A DNA stretch of 54,658 nt, taken from contig NZ_JALHRX010000027.1 of assembly GCF_023952475.1 (NCBI RefSeq), positions 1 through 54,658 on the forward strand, written 5' to 3'. This DNA is from Cupriavidus sp. WGlv3 (GTDB taxonomy: Bacteria > Pseudomonadota > Gammaproteobacteria > Burkholderiales > Burkholderiaceae). A model generated the notes under the pieces. The model saw nothing but the letters and a program-made list of their open reading frames with translations, did no database searches and was not told the DNA's origin. This document shows, piece after piece, positions 7,534 through 16,144 of the stretch; position 1 is the stretch's first letter; each line of letters starts with the position of its first letter. The position numbers were made by a program, and so were the translations under genes.

Positions 7534-8874
7534 TCACACCGCCAGGCGCGCTTGCGGCCGCTCCCGCCTGACCACGCCCAGCGAGAACATCGACAGCCCG
7601 GCAATCAGCGCCGGCACGCCGATCCACGCGAACAACGCGGGCATGCCCAGGCCCATCGACAGCAGGGTCGCGCCGCCGACCGAGCCCACCACCGAGCCCA
7701 TCCGGCCCACGCCGTTGGCCCAGCTGACGCCGGTGGCGCGGCAGTCGGTCGGATAGAAGCTGGCCGACAAGGCATTGGCGCCCACCTGCGAACCCGAGAT
7801 GCAGAAGCCCGCGATAAAGACCGCCACGCCCGCGGCCACCGGCTCGGCGGCAACGCTGCCCACCGCGGCGATGCCCAGCGCCGCCAGCGCATAGCTGGTG
7901 GCCAGCACATGGTGCGGGTTGAAGCGGTCCATCAGCCATCCCAGCGCGATCGCGCCGACCGTGCCCCCCACCTGGAACATGGTCGTCACCAGCGCCGCGG
8001 TGCGCAGCGAATGGCCGGTGCCGCGCAGCAGCGTCGGCAGCCAGCTCGACAGCAGGTAGATCACCAGCAGGCTCATGAAGAACGTCAGCCAGAACAGCAG
8101 CGTGCCGCGCAGCAGCGCCGGCCGGAACAGGTGCCGCACCGGCGAGCTGGCGGCGCGCTGCTCGCCGACGGCAAAGGTGGCGCCGCGCAGGTCTTCGTGC
8201 GGCGCGATCTTGCGCAGCGTGGCGACGATGCGCTCGCGCGACTTGCCCGTCATCACCAGGTAGCGCACCGATTCCGGCAGCAGCCACACCAGCGCCACCG
8301 CCAGCACCAGCGGCAGCACGCCGCCGGCGACCAGCACCGAGCGCCAGCCGAAGGCGTCGATCAGCCCGGCCGAGGCCAGTCCGCCCAGCGCCGAGCCCAG
8401 CGTGAAGCCGCAGAACATGGTGGTGACCAGGAACGAGCGCCGCTTCTCCGGGCAGAACTCCGAGGTCAGCGTGATCGCGTTGGGCATGGCCCCGCCCAGC
8501 CCGAGGCCGGTGATAAAGCGCAGCAGCACCAGCGTCCACAGGTCCGGCGACCACGCCGACGCCAGGCTGGCGGCGCCGAAGCACAGCACCGACAGCACCA
8601 GCACCCCCTTGCGGCCGAACCGGTCCGCCAGCGGGCCGAACAGGAACGCGCCGGCCATCAGGCCGCCCAGCCCGGCGCCGAACAGCGGCGCCAGCTGGGC
8701 CGGCGTCAGTTGCCATTCGGCGCGGATGGCGGGTGCGATAAAGCCGATCGCGGCGGTATCGAAGCCGTCGACGGCGACGATCAGGAAGCACAGTACGACG
8801 ATGGTCACCTGGAACGCCGACAGCGGCTGGCGGTCGATGAACGCGGTGACGTTGAGCGGTTGGCTGGCAGGCAT
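7534..8874 (-). CDS. mhbT: MFS aromatic acid:H+ symporter, probable 3-hydroxybenzoate transporter
   Basis: The 446-residue inner-membrane protein has 12 predicted membrane segments of the AAHS family (PcaK, BenK, MhbT). The family signatures are clear: DGFDTAAIGFIAP in helix 1, GPLADRFGRKGVL in loop 2-3, the GLGLGGAMPN motif in helix 4 and GWLMDRFNPHHVL in loop 8-9. It follows 3-hydroxybenzoate 6-hydroxylase by 110 bp on the same strand, so 3-hydroxybenzoate or gentisate is the likely substrate. Specificity within AAHS cannot be read from motifs. A GGAG-type ribosome-binding site precedes ATG 8874. Confidence 0.9.
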   Translation of the reverse strand: MPASQPLNVTAFIDRQPLSAFQVTIVVLCFLIVAVDGFDTAAIGFIAPAIRAEWQLTPAQLAPLFGAGLGGLMAGAFLFGPLADRFGRKGVLVLSVLCFGAASLASAWSPDLWTLVLLRFITGLGLGGAMPNAITLTSEFCPEKRRSFLVTTMFCGFTLGSALGGLASAGLIDAFGWRSVLVAGGVLPLVLAVALVWLLPESVRYLVMTGKSRERIVATLRKIAPHEDLRGATFAVGEQRAASSPVRHLFRPALLRGTLLFWLTFFMSLLVIYLLSSWLPTLLRGTGHSLRTAALVTTMFQVGGTVGAIALGWLMDRFNPHHVLATSYALAALGIAAVGSVAAEPVAAGVAVFIAGFCISGSQVGANALSASFYPTDCRATGVSWANGVGRMGSVVGSVGGATLLSMGLGMPALFAWIGVPALIAGLSMFSLGVVRRERPQARLAV

Positions 8875-8984
8875 GGTGTCTCCTCCTTGTTGCCAGGATT
8901 AGGGCGAGTGAGGGCCGGCGGCTTCGTCGGCCGCCAGTTCGCTATCAGGGTTTTCAGCGCGCAAAGAACGCCGCGCTCAGCCAT

Positions 8985-10211
8985 TTACAGCCAGGGCGTG
9001 GGGCTCAGGCACTTGTCGGCGCGCCAGCCGTGCAGCCATTGCAGCGCGTCGTAGAACTGCGCCTGCGTGCGGCCGGTCCACAGGCTGTTGCGCACCAGGC
9101 GGTCGACCCCCTTCGCGTGGTAGACGCGGCCCATGTCGCGCGCGGCGTAGAGCACGCGTGCGGTGCGCGGGATGCGGGCCTGCTCGTACAGCTTGAAGGC
9201 CGCGGCGTAGTCGCCATCGGCGGCCTGCACCGCAGCGCCCAGCGTGACCGCGTCCTCCAGCGCCTGGCAGGCGCCCTGCGCCACGTACTGGGTCATCGGG
9301 TGCGCGGCATCGCCGAGCACGGTGGCGCGGCCGAAACTCCAGCGCTCGACCGGGTCGCGGTCGGCGGTGGCCCAGCGCTTCCATGAGGTCGGGCGGTCCA
9401 GCATCTGGTGCGGCAGCGGGTGGATGCCCTCGAAGTACGACAGCACTTCTTCCTTGCTGCCCTCGCGCACGCCCCAGGTTTCCTGCTCGCGGCTGTGGAA
9501 GGTCACCACCAGGTTGTACTGCTGGCCGCCGCGCAGCGGGTAGTGCACCAGGTGGCAGTGCGGGCCGGCCCATACCACGGGTGCGTTGACCTGCAGGTCC
9601 TGCGGCATGTCGGCCACGTCGACCACGGCGCGGTAGACCACGTGCCCGGTCACGCGCGCCTCGTCGCCGATCAGCGCCTGGCGGATCGCGGACTTGACGC
9701 CATCGCAGCCGATCACCGCATCGCCGCGGTGGTGCTCGCCATGCTGGTCGACCACGGTGACGCCGTGCTGGTCCTGCAGCAGTTGCTCCACGCGGGTGCT
9801 GGTGCGCATCGTGATCAGCGGATGCTCCTGCACGGCCTCGAGGATGGACAGGTGGATGTCGGCGCGATGGATCACCGCATACGGGTTGCCGAAGCGCTCA
9901 CGGTACGCCTGCCCGACATCGACCTGCGCGATGACGCTGGTGTCGATGGCGTCGCGCAGGCTGATGTAGTCGGTAAAGACTGCACGGCCGCGCGCGGCCT
10001 CGCCCACGCCCAGCGCGTCGAGCGCGGCGAAGGCGTTGGCGGCCAACTGGATGCCGGCGCCGATCTCGCCGATCTGCTCGGCCTGTTCCAGCAGTTCGAC
10101 GCGGATCCCCTGGCGTGCCAGCGCCAGCGCCGCGGCCAGGCCGCCGATGCCGCCGCCGATGATGAGGACCTTGCCGGTCGTGTTGTGGGTCTCGTTTTGA
10201 GTGCTGCTCAT
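8985..10211 (-). CDS. mhbM: 3-hydroxybenzoate 6-hydroxylase (FAD monooxygenase)
   Basis: The 408-residue class A flavoprotein hydroxylase converts 3-hydroxybenzoate to gentisate with NAD(P)H and O2. The FAD Rossmann motif GGGIGGL is at residues 19-25, the DG motif is GCDGVKSAIR at about 168-177, and the second FAD motif LGDAAHPMTQYVAQGACQALEDA starts at about 299. These sequences match 3-hydroxybenzoate 6-hydroxylases closely; salicylate hydroxylase is the main alternative of the same fold. Neighbours encoding gentisate dioxygenase, maleylpyruvate isomerase and fumarylpyruvate hydrolase support the 6-hydroxylase assignment. ATG 10211 follows GGAGACA. Confidence 0.92.
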   Translation of the reverse strand: MSSTQNETHNTTGKVLIIGGGIGGLAAALALARQGIRVELLEQAEQIGEIGAGIQLAANAFAALDALGVGEAARGRAVFTDYISLRDAIDTSVIAQVDVGQAYRERFGNPYAVIHRADIHLSILEAVQEHPLITMRTSTRVEQLLQDQHGVTVVDQHGEHHRGDAVIGCDGVKSAIRQALIGDEARVTGHVVYRAVVDVADMPQDLQVNAPVVWAGPHCHLVHYPLRGGQQYNLVVTFHSREQETWGVREGSKEEVLSYFEGIHPLPHQMLDRPTSWKRWATADRDPVERWSFGRATVLGDAAHPMTQYVAQGACQALEDAVTLGAAVQAADGDYAAAFKLYEQARIPRTARVLYAARDMGRVYHAKGVDRLVRNSLWTGRTQAQFYDALQWLHGWRADKCLSPTPWL

Positions 10212-10239
10212 TGCTGTCTCCTGGCCTGCGCCGCTGGCG

Positions 10240-10881
10240 TCAGGCGATGTAGTCCGGCTGGCGTGCGGGCGCGGCCTGGGCGAAGGCGGGATGGGCGCTG
10301 GCGTGGGCAAAGATGGCCATCGCGCGCTCGTAGCGATCCAGCTCGCAGCCCATGCGCAGCGCGTTGGCCACCTGCGGCACCAGCACGACATCGGCCAGCG
10401 TGGGTGCATTGCCGAAGCACCACTTGCCATGGCCATGGCGCGCCAGCAGCCGCTCGACGCCGGCCATGCCTTCGTCGATCCAGTGGCGGTACCAGGCGTC
10501 CTTCTGCTCGGGCGTAACCTTCAGCGTGTCCTGCAGGTAGCGCAGCACGCGCAGGTTGTTGACCGGGTGCATGTCGCAGCCGACCAGCATCGACAGCTCC
10601 AGCACGCGCGCGCGCTGCTCCGGATCCCGTGGCAGCAGGCGCGGCTCGGGATGGCGCGCGTCCAGGTAGTCGATGATCGCGAACGACTGCCCCAGCGTGA
10701 ACTCGCCATCGACCAGCGCGGGCACGGAAGCGGACGGGTTGATGCCATCGACATACTCCGCGTGGCGATGCTGGCCGGTGCGGATATTGACGGCCAGATA
10801 GTCGTACGGCAGGCCCTTGAGGGCCAGCGCGATGCGCACGCGGTACGAGGTGGAGCTGTTGAAGAAGCTGTAGAGCTGCAT
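10240..10881 (-). CDS. maiA: Maleylpyruvate isomerase (zeta-class GST)
   Basis: The 213-residue protein is a zeta-class glutathione transferase. The N-terminal thioredoxin-like domain carries the active-site motif SSTSYRVRIALALKG (residues 9-23), and NPSASVPALVDGEFTLGQSFAIIDYL forms the glutathione site. The C-terminal helical domain includes GNAPTLADVVLVPQ. It isomerises maleylpyruvate from gentisate ring cleavage to fumarylpyruvate using glutathione. Maleylacetoacetate isomerase of tyrosine catabolism is the alternative, but the next upstream gene is a fumarylpyruvate hydrolase and a gentisate dioxygenase follows, which fixes the pathway. It lies 17 bp after that hydrolase gene and 28 bp before the hydroxylase gene, clearly in one operon. 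Confidence 0.93.
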   Translation of the reverse strand: MQLYSFFNSSTSYRVRIALALKGLPYDYLAVNIRTGQHRHAEYVDGINPSASVPALVDGEFTLGQSFAIIDYLDARHPEPRLLPRDPEQRARVLELSMLVGCDMHPVNNLRVLRYLQDTLKVTPEQKDAWYRHWIDEGMAGVERLLARHGHGKWCFGNAPTLADVVLVPQVANALRMGCELDRYERAMAIFAHASAHPAFAQAAPARQPDYIA

Positions 10882-10898
10882 GATTCGGCTTGCCTGTT

Positions 10899-11597
10899 TC
10901 AGACCACGCGCACGGTCAGTTCGCCCAGGCCGTCGACGCCGGTGACCATGGTGTCGCCGGCCTTGACCGCGCCCACGCCCTCGGGCGTGCCGGTGAAGAT
11001 CACGTCGCCCGGTTCCAGGCGGAAGAACTGCGACAGGTAAGCCACGGTCTCGGCCACCGACCAGATCAGGTGCGACACATCGCTGCGCTGCTTCGTTTCG
11101 CCATTGACCGTCAGCCAGATGCCGGCCTGCTGCGGGTGGCCGATGGCGCTGGCGCGGTGGACCGGGCCGACCGGCGCCGAGGCGTCGAAGGCCTTGCCGA
11201 TTTCCCACGGGCGGCCCATCTCGCGCATCTTCATCTGCAGGTCGCGGCGCGTCATGTCGAGGCCGACGGCGTAGCCCCACACGTGCTCGAGCGCCTGCCC
11301 GACGGGGATATCCGAGCCACTCTTGCCGATCACGGCGACCAGTTCGGCCTCGTAGTGATAGTTCTGCGTTTGCGCGGGATACGGCAGCTCGAGCGCAGTG
11401 CCGGCCTGCACCGGGACGATGGCGTCGGCCGGCTTGCAGAAGAAGAACGGCGGTTCGCGCTCGGGATCGAAGCCCATTTCGCGGGCGTGGGCGGCGTAGT
11501 TGCGGCCGACGCAGTAGACGCGGCGCACGGCGAACTGGTCATCGCTGCCGGCAACGGGAATGGCAACGGTGGCGGGAGGCGTGAAGACGTAGGACAT
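10899..11597 (-). CDS. nagK: Fumarylpyruvate hydrolase (FAH family)
   Basis: The 232-residue protein of the fumarylacetoacetate hydrolase superfamily cleaves fumarylpyruvate to fumarate and pyruvate, the last step of the glutathione-dependent gentisate route. Typical features are the start RRVYCVGRNYAAHAREMG, PPFFFCKPADAIV, the metal-binding YEAELVAVIGKSG segment, GLDMTRRDLQ and GDVIFTGTPEGVGAV near the end. Its length is right for the NagK/MhbH type. ATG 11597 begins MSYVFTPP; upstream codons are unconserved. It lies between the gentisate dioxygenase (88 bp) and maleylpyruvate isomerase (17 bp) genes. The product is cytoplasmic. Confidence 0.93.
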   Translation of the reverse strand: MSYVFTPPATVAIPVAGSDDQFAVRRVYCVGRNYAAHAREMGFDPEREPPFFFCKPADAIVPVQAGTALELPYPAQTQNYHYEAELVAVIGKSGSDIPVGQALEHVWGYAVGLDMTRRDLQMKMREMGRPWEIGKAFDASAPVGPVHRASAIGHPQQAGIWLTVNGETKQRSDVSHLIWSVAETVAYLSQFFRLEPGDVIFTGTPEGVGAVKAGDTMVTGVDGLGELTVRVV

Positions 11598-11685
11598 GGT
11601 GGGGCTTCCAGTGATTTGCAGGTAAGCGCCGGCCCGGCGGTACCGCATGGCACCGCCGGGCAGCGGCTTGGTCGGGGTTGCCGGC

Positions 11686-12732
11686 TCAGCTGCGCGCTTC
11701 GCGCAGCAGGTTCAGCGCGGACAGCACCGGCCGGTCGGAATAGCTGAACAGCACGGCGTCTTCCAGCGCGCCGAGCTGCACCGGCGCCCATGACGGCGCC
11801 ACGAACACGTCGCGCGGCTCGAACTGGAACTGCGCATCGCCGATGCGCACCGTGCCGCGCCCTTCCACCACGCTGTACACGGTGGCGTCGGTGCTGCGAT
11901 AGGTCTTGCCCTGGAAGCCGGCCGGCAGGTACTGCATGAAAGTGGCGATGGTGGGCATCGGCCAGCCGCCGGTGGCCGGGTTGACGTAGCGCAGCTTGAC
12001 GCCGTCCCAGGGATCGAGTTCGCCGTTGCGGTAGAGCTGGTCCAGCGCCTCGCGCGAGCGCGCATACGGGTAGCTGAAGACCGGCGAGGTGGGATCGGTC
12101 ACGCGGTGCCGCACCGGCACCATGTTGTGGCCGAAGCGGGCAAAGCTGTCGCCTTCGGCGCGGGTCACGGGCTGCTGCGACTCGGGGTAGTTCTCGGCAA
12201 AGCCGGCGTCGAACTGCTGCACCAGCGGGATATCCAGGCCGTCGAGCCACACCACCGGCTCGCCGCCGTCTTCCACGGGGGGATTGCCATGGTCATGCCA
12301 GGTCCACGACGGCGTGATGATGAAATCGCCGGGATGCATGGTGGTGCGCTCGCCGTTGACCGCGGTCCACGCGCCCTTGCCTTCGACGATAAAGCGCAGC
12401 GCCGACTGCGTATGGCGGTGGCTGGGCGCGATCTCGCCCGGCAGGATCAGCTGCAGGCCGGCGTACAGCGTCGAGGTGATGCTGGACTTGCCGGGGATGC
12501 CAGGGTTCTCCAGCACCAGCACGCGGCGCACCGCTTCCTCGGTGCTGATGACGCCGCCGGCCTGCATCACCAGCGGGCGGATCTGCGCGTATTTCCAGAT
12601 GGCGGGAACGATCTGCGGCCGCGGCTGCGGCGGCACCAGGGCGTGCAGCGACTCCCACAACGGGGTCATGTGGCTGCGGCCGATTTCTTCGTAGTAGGCC
12701 TGGCGGGCCGGGTCTGGGGTGTGCTCGGACAT
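11686..12732 (-). CDS. mhbD: Gentisate 1,2-dioxygenase
   Basis: The 348-residue bicupin Fe(II) dioxygenase opens gentisate between C1 and C2 to maleylpyruvate. The N-terminal cupin holds the iron ligands: His105 and His107 in PSHRHTQSALRFIVEG, and a third in SWTWHDHGNP (146-148). The second cupin (about 250-335) includes YSVVEGRGTVRIGD and is degenerate in metal ligands, as usual in this family. Length and motifs match NagI/MhbD/SdgD-type enzymes. It is the promoter-proximal gene of the leftward operon and sits 156 bp from the divergent LysR gene. GGAGACA precedes ATG 12732. Confidence 0.95.
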   Translation of the reverse strand: MSEHTPDPARQAYYEEIGRSHMTPLWESLHALVPPQPRPQIVPAIWKYAQIRPLVMQAGGVISTEEAVRRVLVLENPGIPGKSSITSTLYAGLQLILPGEIAPSHRHTQSALRFIVEGKGAWTAVNGERTTMHPGDFIITPSWTWHDHGNPPVEDGGEPVVWLDGLDIPLVQQFDAGFAENYPESQQPVTRAEGDSFARFGHNMVPVRHRVTDPTSPVFSYPYARSREALDQLYRNGELDPWDGVKLRYVNPATGGWPMPTIATFMQYLPAGFQGKTYRSTDATVYSVVEGRGTVRIGDAQFQFEPRDVFVAPSWAPVQLGALEDAVLFSYSDRPVLSALNLLREARS

Positions 12733-12812
12733 GCTGTCTCCATAACTTTGTACAAGGCGTTCGGGAGCGCTTTGGGCGGGTGCCTGCATCACTGCGCACC
12801 GTCTGTGTTGTC

Positions 12813-12842
12813 GTTATACGCCCCGCCCTATAAGATCTGAAA
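12813..12842 (-). promoter_or_regulatory. Candidate promoter of the gentisate operon
   Basis: On the minus strand, a TATAAC -10-like element (12813-12818) lies 18 bp from a weak TTTCAG -35-like element (12837-12842). The -35 half overlaps the palindrome at 12830-12859, the arrangement expected when a LysR activator touches the -35 region. Read by eye, so tentative. Confidence 0.35.
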
Positions 12843-12877
12843 TGAAGTTTTCATCTTATCGATACGATTTACCGTAT
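12830..12877. promoter_or_regulatory. Tandem palindromes between LysR gene and gentisate operon
   Basis: Two inverted repeats lie in the AT-rich part of the divergent region. The first has ATAAGAT (12830-12836) and ATCTTAT (12853-12859). The second has ATACG (12862-12866) and CGTAT (12873-12877). Both resemble LysR-type recognition/activation boxes, and the second is within 12 bp of the regulator start codon, which fits autorepression. Confidence 0.55.
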
Positions 12878-12888
12878 AGGTCACCCCC

Positions 12889-13827
12889 ATGGATTGGACC
12901 CAGAGACTGCGCCTGCGCAACCTGCAGATGCTGCTGAGCCTGGCCGAGACCGGCAACATGAGCCAGTCCGCCGCCATGCTGAACACCACCCAGCCCGGGC
13001 TTTCCAAGTGGCTGAAGGACCTCGAGGACGATATCGGCCTGCCGCTGTTCGAGCGCCAGGCGCGCGGCCTGCGGCCCACGCCCTACGGCGAGTCGCTGAT
13101 CGAGCACGCGCGCCGGATCGAGGCCCAGCTCGATACCGCCCGCGACGACCTGCAGGCCATGCGCGACGGCGGCAGTGGCATCGTGGTGGTGGGCACCTCG
13201 GGGGCCTCGGCGGCCGACACCGTGCCGCTGGCCGCGCTGCAGCTGATGCAGCGCATGCCCCGCGCCAGCGTGCGGCTGCTGGAAACCACCATGGACCGGC
13301 TCATGAGCCAGCTCGCGCGCAGCGAGCTGGATATCGTGGTAGGCCGCTCTGCGCCGGAGCTGCAGGACGCGCAGCTGCGCACCGAATCGCTCTACATGGA
13401 GCCGATCCACTTCGTCGCGCGGCCGCGGCACCCGCTGCTGCAGGGCGGCAAGGTGGCGTGGGACGACCTGTACCGCCACCGCTGGGTGGTATGGCCGCGC
13501 GGCACGCCGATCCGCAATGCGCTGGAGGGCGCGCTCGCCAGCGCCGGGCGCGCGCTCCCGGCGGACTGCGTGGAGAGCAATTCCACCGTGCTGAACCTGA
13601 CCCTCTTCAACAACAGCGACATGGTCGGCCTGGCCTCGCACCGCACCGCGCGCCGGCTGGAAGAGCTGGGCGCGCTGCGCATCGTGCCGCTGCGGCTGGC
13701 CGGATTCGGCTCGGTGTCGATGTACTGGCGCGCGGACGGCGAGTCGCGCGCGGCGGTGGCGACGATGCTGGAATGCCTGAGGGTGGCGGCGGGCGTGGCC
13801 CAGGCACCCGCTGCAACCCAGGCCTAG
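12889..13827 (+). CDS. LysR family regulator of the gentisate operon
   Basis: The 312-residue LysR protein has an N-terminal winged helix-turn-helix (about 8-68, with LSLAETGNMSQSAAMLNTTQPGLSKWLKDLE) and a C-terminal two-lobed effector domain from about residue 95. It is divergent from the gentisate operon with tandem palindromes between them, the standard LysR activator arrangement. The inducer is probably 3-hydroxybenzoate or gentisate (inference). The family fits the GbpR/CbbR-like branch with a QPGLSKWLKDLE recognition helix. ATG 12889 has only a weak ribosome-binding site, and no better start is present. Confidence 0.9.
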   Translation: MDWTQRLRLRNLQMLLSLAETGNMSQSAAMLNTTQPGLSKWLKDLEDDIGLPLFERQARGLRPTPYGESLIEHARRIEAQLDTARDDLQAMRDGGSGIVVVGTSGASAADTVPLAALQLMQRMPRASVRLLETTMDRLMSQLARSELDIVVGRSAPELQDAQLRTESLYMEPIHFVARPRHPLLQGGKVAWDDLYRHRWVVWPRGTPIRNALEGALASAGRALPADCVESNSTVLNLTLFNNSDMVGLASHRTARRLEELGALRIVPLRLAGFGSVSMYWRADGESRAAVATMLECLRVAAGVAQAPAATQA

Positions 13828-13860
13828 CGCGCCGCATAATGTCGTCAACCGCCACTTCCG

Positions 13861-14775
13861 GTGCCTGACATGCACCTTACCGACACCCGCGTCAGCGGCC
13901 TGCTGCGCCATCCGCTGCGCTTTGCCTGGCACACGCTGCGGCAGTTTCGCGCCAACCAGGGCCTGCTGCTGGCCGGCGCGGTGGCCTACTACGCGCTGCT
14001 GTCGATCGTGCCACTGCTGATCCTGATGGTGATCGCGCTGTCGCACGTGATCGAGCCCGAGCTGCTGCTGTCGACACTGGCGCGCTATCTCGAATGGATC
14101 GTACCGGGCCAGTCGCGCGCCCTGGTCACCGAGCTGGCCGGCTTCCTGCGCAACCGCGGCACCATCGGCTGGGTGCTGCTGGGCACCATGCTGTTCTTCA
14201 GCTCGCTCGCGTTCACCGTGCTGGAGAACGCCATGTCGGTGATCTTCGAGCACCGCGTGGCGATCCGGCGCCGCCATTTTTTGGTCTCGGCGCTGCTGCC
14301 CTATTGCTATATCGCCGTGCTCAGCATCGGCCTGCTGCTGGTCACCGTGGTCTCCGGCGCGCTGCTGGCGATCGGCGAGCGGCACGTCGAAGTGCTGGGC
14401 CACGACTGGTCGCTGGACCGGCTCTCCACCGGCCTGCTTTACCTGCTCGGCTTTATTGGGGAGGTACTGATGCTGACCTCGATCTACCTGGTGATGCCGG
14501 TCGGCCGGCTATCGCTGCGCCATGCGCTTACCGGCGCGGTGATCGCCGCGGTGCTGTGGGAGATCTCGCGCCACGTGCTGGTGTGGTACTTCACCACACT
14601 GTCGCAGGTCGGCCGGGTCTATGGCTCGCTGACCACGGCGATCGTGGTGCTGCTCAGCCTGGAAATCGCCGCGACGCTGCTGCTGCTCGGCGCGCAGGTG
14701 ATCGCGGAATTCGAGCGCGGCGCCTGGCACAAGCTGCCGGGGCGCAGCGGAAGTCCCGAGGAGTTCCACACCTGA
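13861..14775 (+). CDS. YihY/BrkB family inner-membrane protein
   Basis: The 304-residue protein of the YihY (virulence factor BrkB) family has about six membrane segments. Family features include the N-terminal GLLLAGAVAYYALLSIVPLLILM, then FFSSLAFTVLENAMSVIFEHR, the mid-protein LLYLLGFIGEVLMLTSIYLVMP and the C-terminal GRVYGSLTTAIVVLLSLEIAATLLLLGAQVIAEFE. The family was once misassigned as RNase BN; its function is unsettled. The start is either GTG 13861 or ATG 13870, neither with a strong Shine-Dalgarno sequence. It lies alone between two regulators, and nothing links it to aromatic catabolism. Confidence 0.88.
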   Translation: MPDMHLTDTRVSGLLRHPLRFAWHTLRQFRANQGLLLAGAVAYYALLSIVPLLILMVIALSHVIEPELLLSTLARYLEWIVPGQSRALVTELAGFLRNRGTIGWVLLGTMLFFSSLAFTVLENAMSVIFEHRVAIRRRHFLVSALLPYCYIAVLSIGLLLVTVVSGALLAIGERHVEVLGHDWSLDRLSTGLLYLLGFIGEVLMLTSIYLVMPVGRLSLRHALTGAVIAAVLWEISRHVLVWYFTTLSQVGRVYGSLTTAIVVLLSLEIAATLLLLGAQVIAEFERGAWHKLPGRSGSPEEFHT

Positions 14776-14857
14776 GGGCAACGACGCCGTCGGACAAGGG
14801 GCAGGCCAGCGCCGCCGCCATGCACGCGCGGCAAGGTCGCGCCACGCCCCGCCCCAG

Positions 14858-15760
14858 CTATTCCGAAAACAGCTCAAACACCTGCGTGCGCAGCCACTGA
14901 TTGGCCGGATCGCGATGGTAGCGCGCATGCCAGAACAAGTTGATCTGGATTTCCGGCAGGTCTACCGGATGCTTGACATACCTGAGGCCAAAGTACTGAG
15001 CGCTGCGTTCAGCAAACTTCTGCGTGACGGTCGCGATCAGGTCTGTACTGGCAACAATATCCGCCAGCGCGACGAAATGCGGCACACGCAGCCGGATACG
15101 GCGTTGCACGCCCTGCCTGGCAAGAATTTCATCGGCCCGGGCATGTCCCGTCCCTGCGGCCGTCACCACGACGTGGTCAGCTTCGAGAAAATCCCGCAAG
15201 CGCAGGGTGCGCTTGTCCAGCGCATGCCCCGGCCTGAACATGCAGACATAGCGCTGACGGAAAAGCCGCCGCTGAAAGAACTCGGACGTCAGCTCCGGAA
15301 GATGCCCTACCGCCAGATCCACTTTGCCCTGACTCATCTCTTGCACAAGGTCCACCGCGGTATTGCGAACGGTGGCCACCGAGACGCCCGGCGCCAGCTC
15401 GCGCAGCGCGCCCATCAGCCGGGGGATGAAATGGATTTCGCCGATATCCGTCATCGCGAGACGAAAGTCGCGCTCGCTGTGCCCGGGATCGAATGATACC
15501 TTCCGATTCAGCGCGGTCTGCAATGCCTCCAGGGCGTACGACACCGGCTCCGCCAATTCCTGTGCCAGCGGTGTGGGCAACATACCCCTCGCGCTCCGGA
15601 CAAAAAGCTCATCGTCAAAAATGCGACGCAAGCGGGCAAGGGCGTTACTGACCGCAGGCTGGCTCAGGCCGAGATCCCTGGCCGTGCCGGAGACGGTCCG
15701 CAGTCGCAGCAAATGCTCGAACACGACCAGCAGGTTCAGGTCGACCTTATGCAGCTCCAT
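14858..15760 (-). CDS. NahR/DntR-like LysR family regulator
   Basis: The 300-residue LysR protein resembles the NahR/DntR/NagR subgroup. The N-terminal MELHKVDLNLLVVFEHLL and the DNA-binding LSQPAVSNALARLRRIFDDELFVRS match those proteins, as does DIGEIHFIPRLM in the effector domain. NahR-type regulators answer to salicylate and related 2-substituted benzoates. It is divergent from the four-gene ring-hydroxylating oxygenase operon, so it most likely activates it. ATG 15760 begins the conserved start; a longer in-frame N-terminus is basic and unconserved. No other regulator borders the operon. Confidence 0.9.
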   Translation of the reverse strand: MELHKVDLNLLVVFEHLLRLRTVSGTARDLGLSQPAVSNALARLRRIFDDELFVRSARGMLPTPLAQELAEPVSYALEALQTALNRKVSFDPGHSERDFRLAMTDIGEIHFIPRLMGALRELAPGVSVATVRNTAVDLVQEMSQGKVDLAVGHLPELTSEFFQRRLFRQRYVCMFRPGHALDKRTLRLRDFLEADHVVVTAAGTGHARADEILARQGVQRRIRLRVPHFVALADIVASTDLIATVTQKFAERSAQYFGLRYVKHPVDLPEIQINLFWHARYHRDPANQWLRTQVFELFSE

Positions 15761-16144
15761 GCCTGGCTCCGCGCGCGCTATAGGCGCTGTGAATGATGAA
15801 GACGATCGGCATTTTATGCCCTTATCGCGACCCGTAAGGCGATCGTTGCGAAGTCCCATCCAGGTACCGAACAGACAGCGCGGCCGGCCTGCAACCGGCA
15901 ATGGCGTGTTATTGATCTTGTGAATAGGGACTATCTCCCGGATTCTATTGGCTAATTCCCTTCCTCCCACCATCATTCATCCCATACCAATGCCCCCGCC
16001 GGAGACAACATGCAAAGCCTTCGCCACCGCGCTTTCCCGCGTTTGTTGTAACGGATCCATCGGTTCCTGCCACAGGCCCACCCGGACGTCCTCCGTCGCG
16101 ACGCAACCGGCTTGCCGCTCATACAGATTTCTATGGAGACCCGC
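15761..16144. promoter_or_regulatory. Divergent control region of the oxygenase operon
   Basis: This 384-bp non-coding region separates the NahR-like gene from the oxygenase alpha subunit. A near-palindrome, GAATAGGGA (15922-15930) and TCCCGGATTC (15936-15945), lies centrally, and CCTTA/TAAGG arms flank 10 bp further left at about 15819-15838. The region is visibly more AT-rich than the genes. Which site the LysR protein uses is unknown. Confidence 0.45.
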
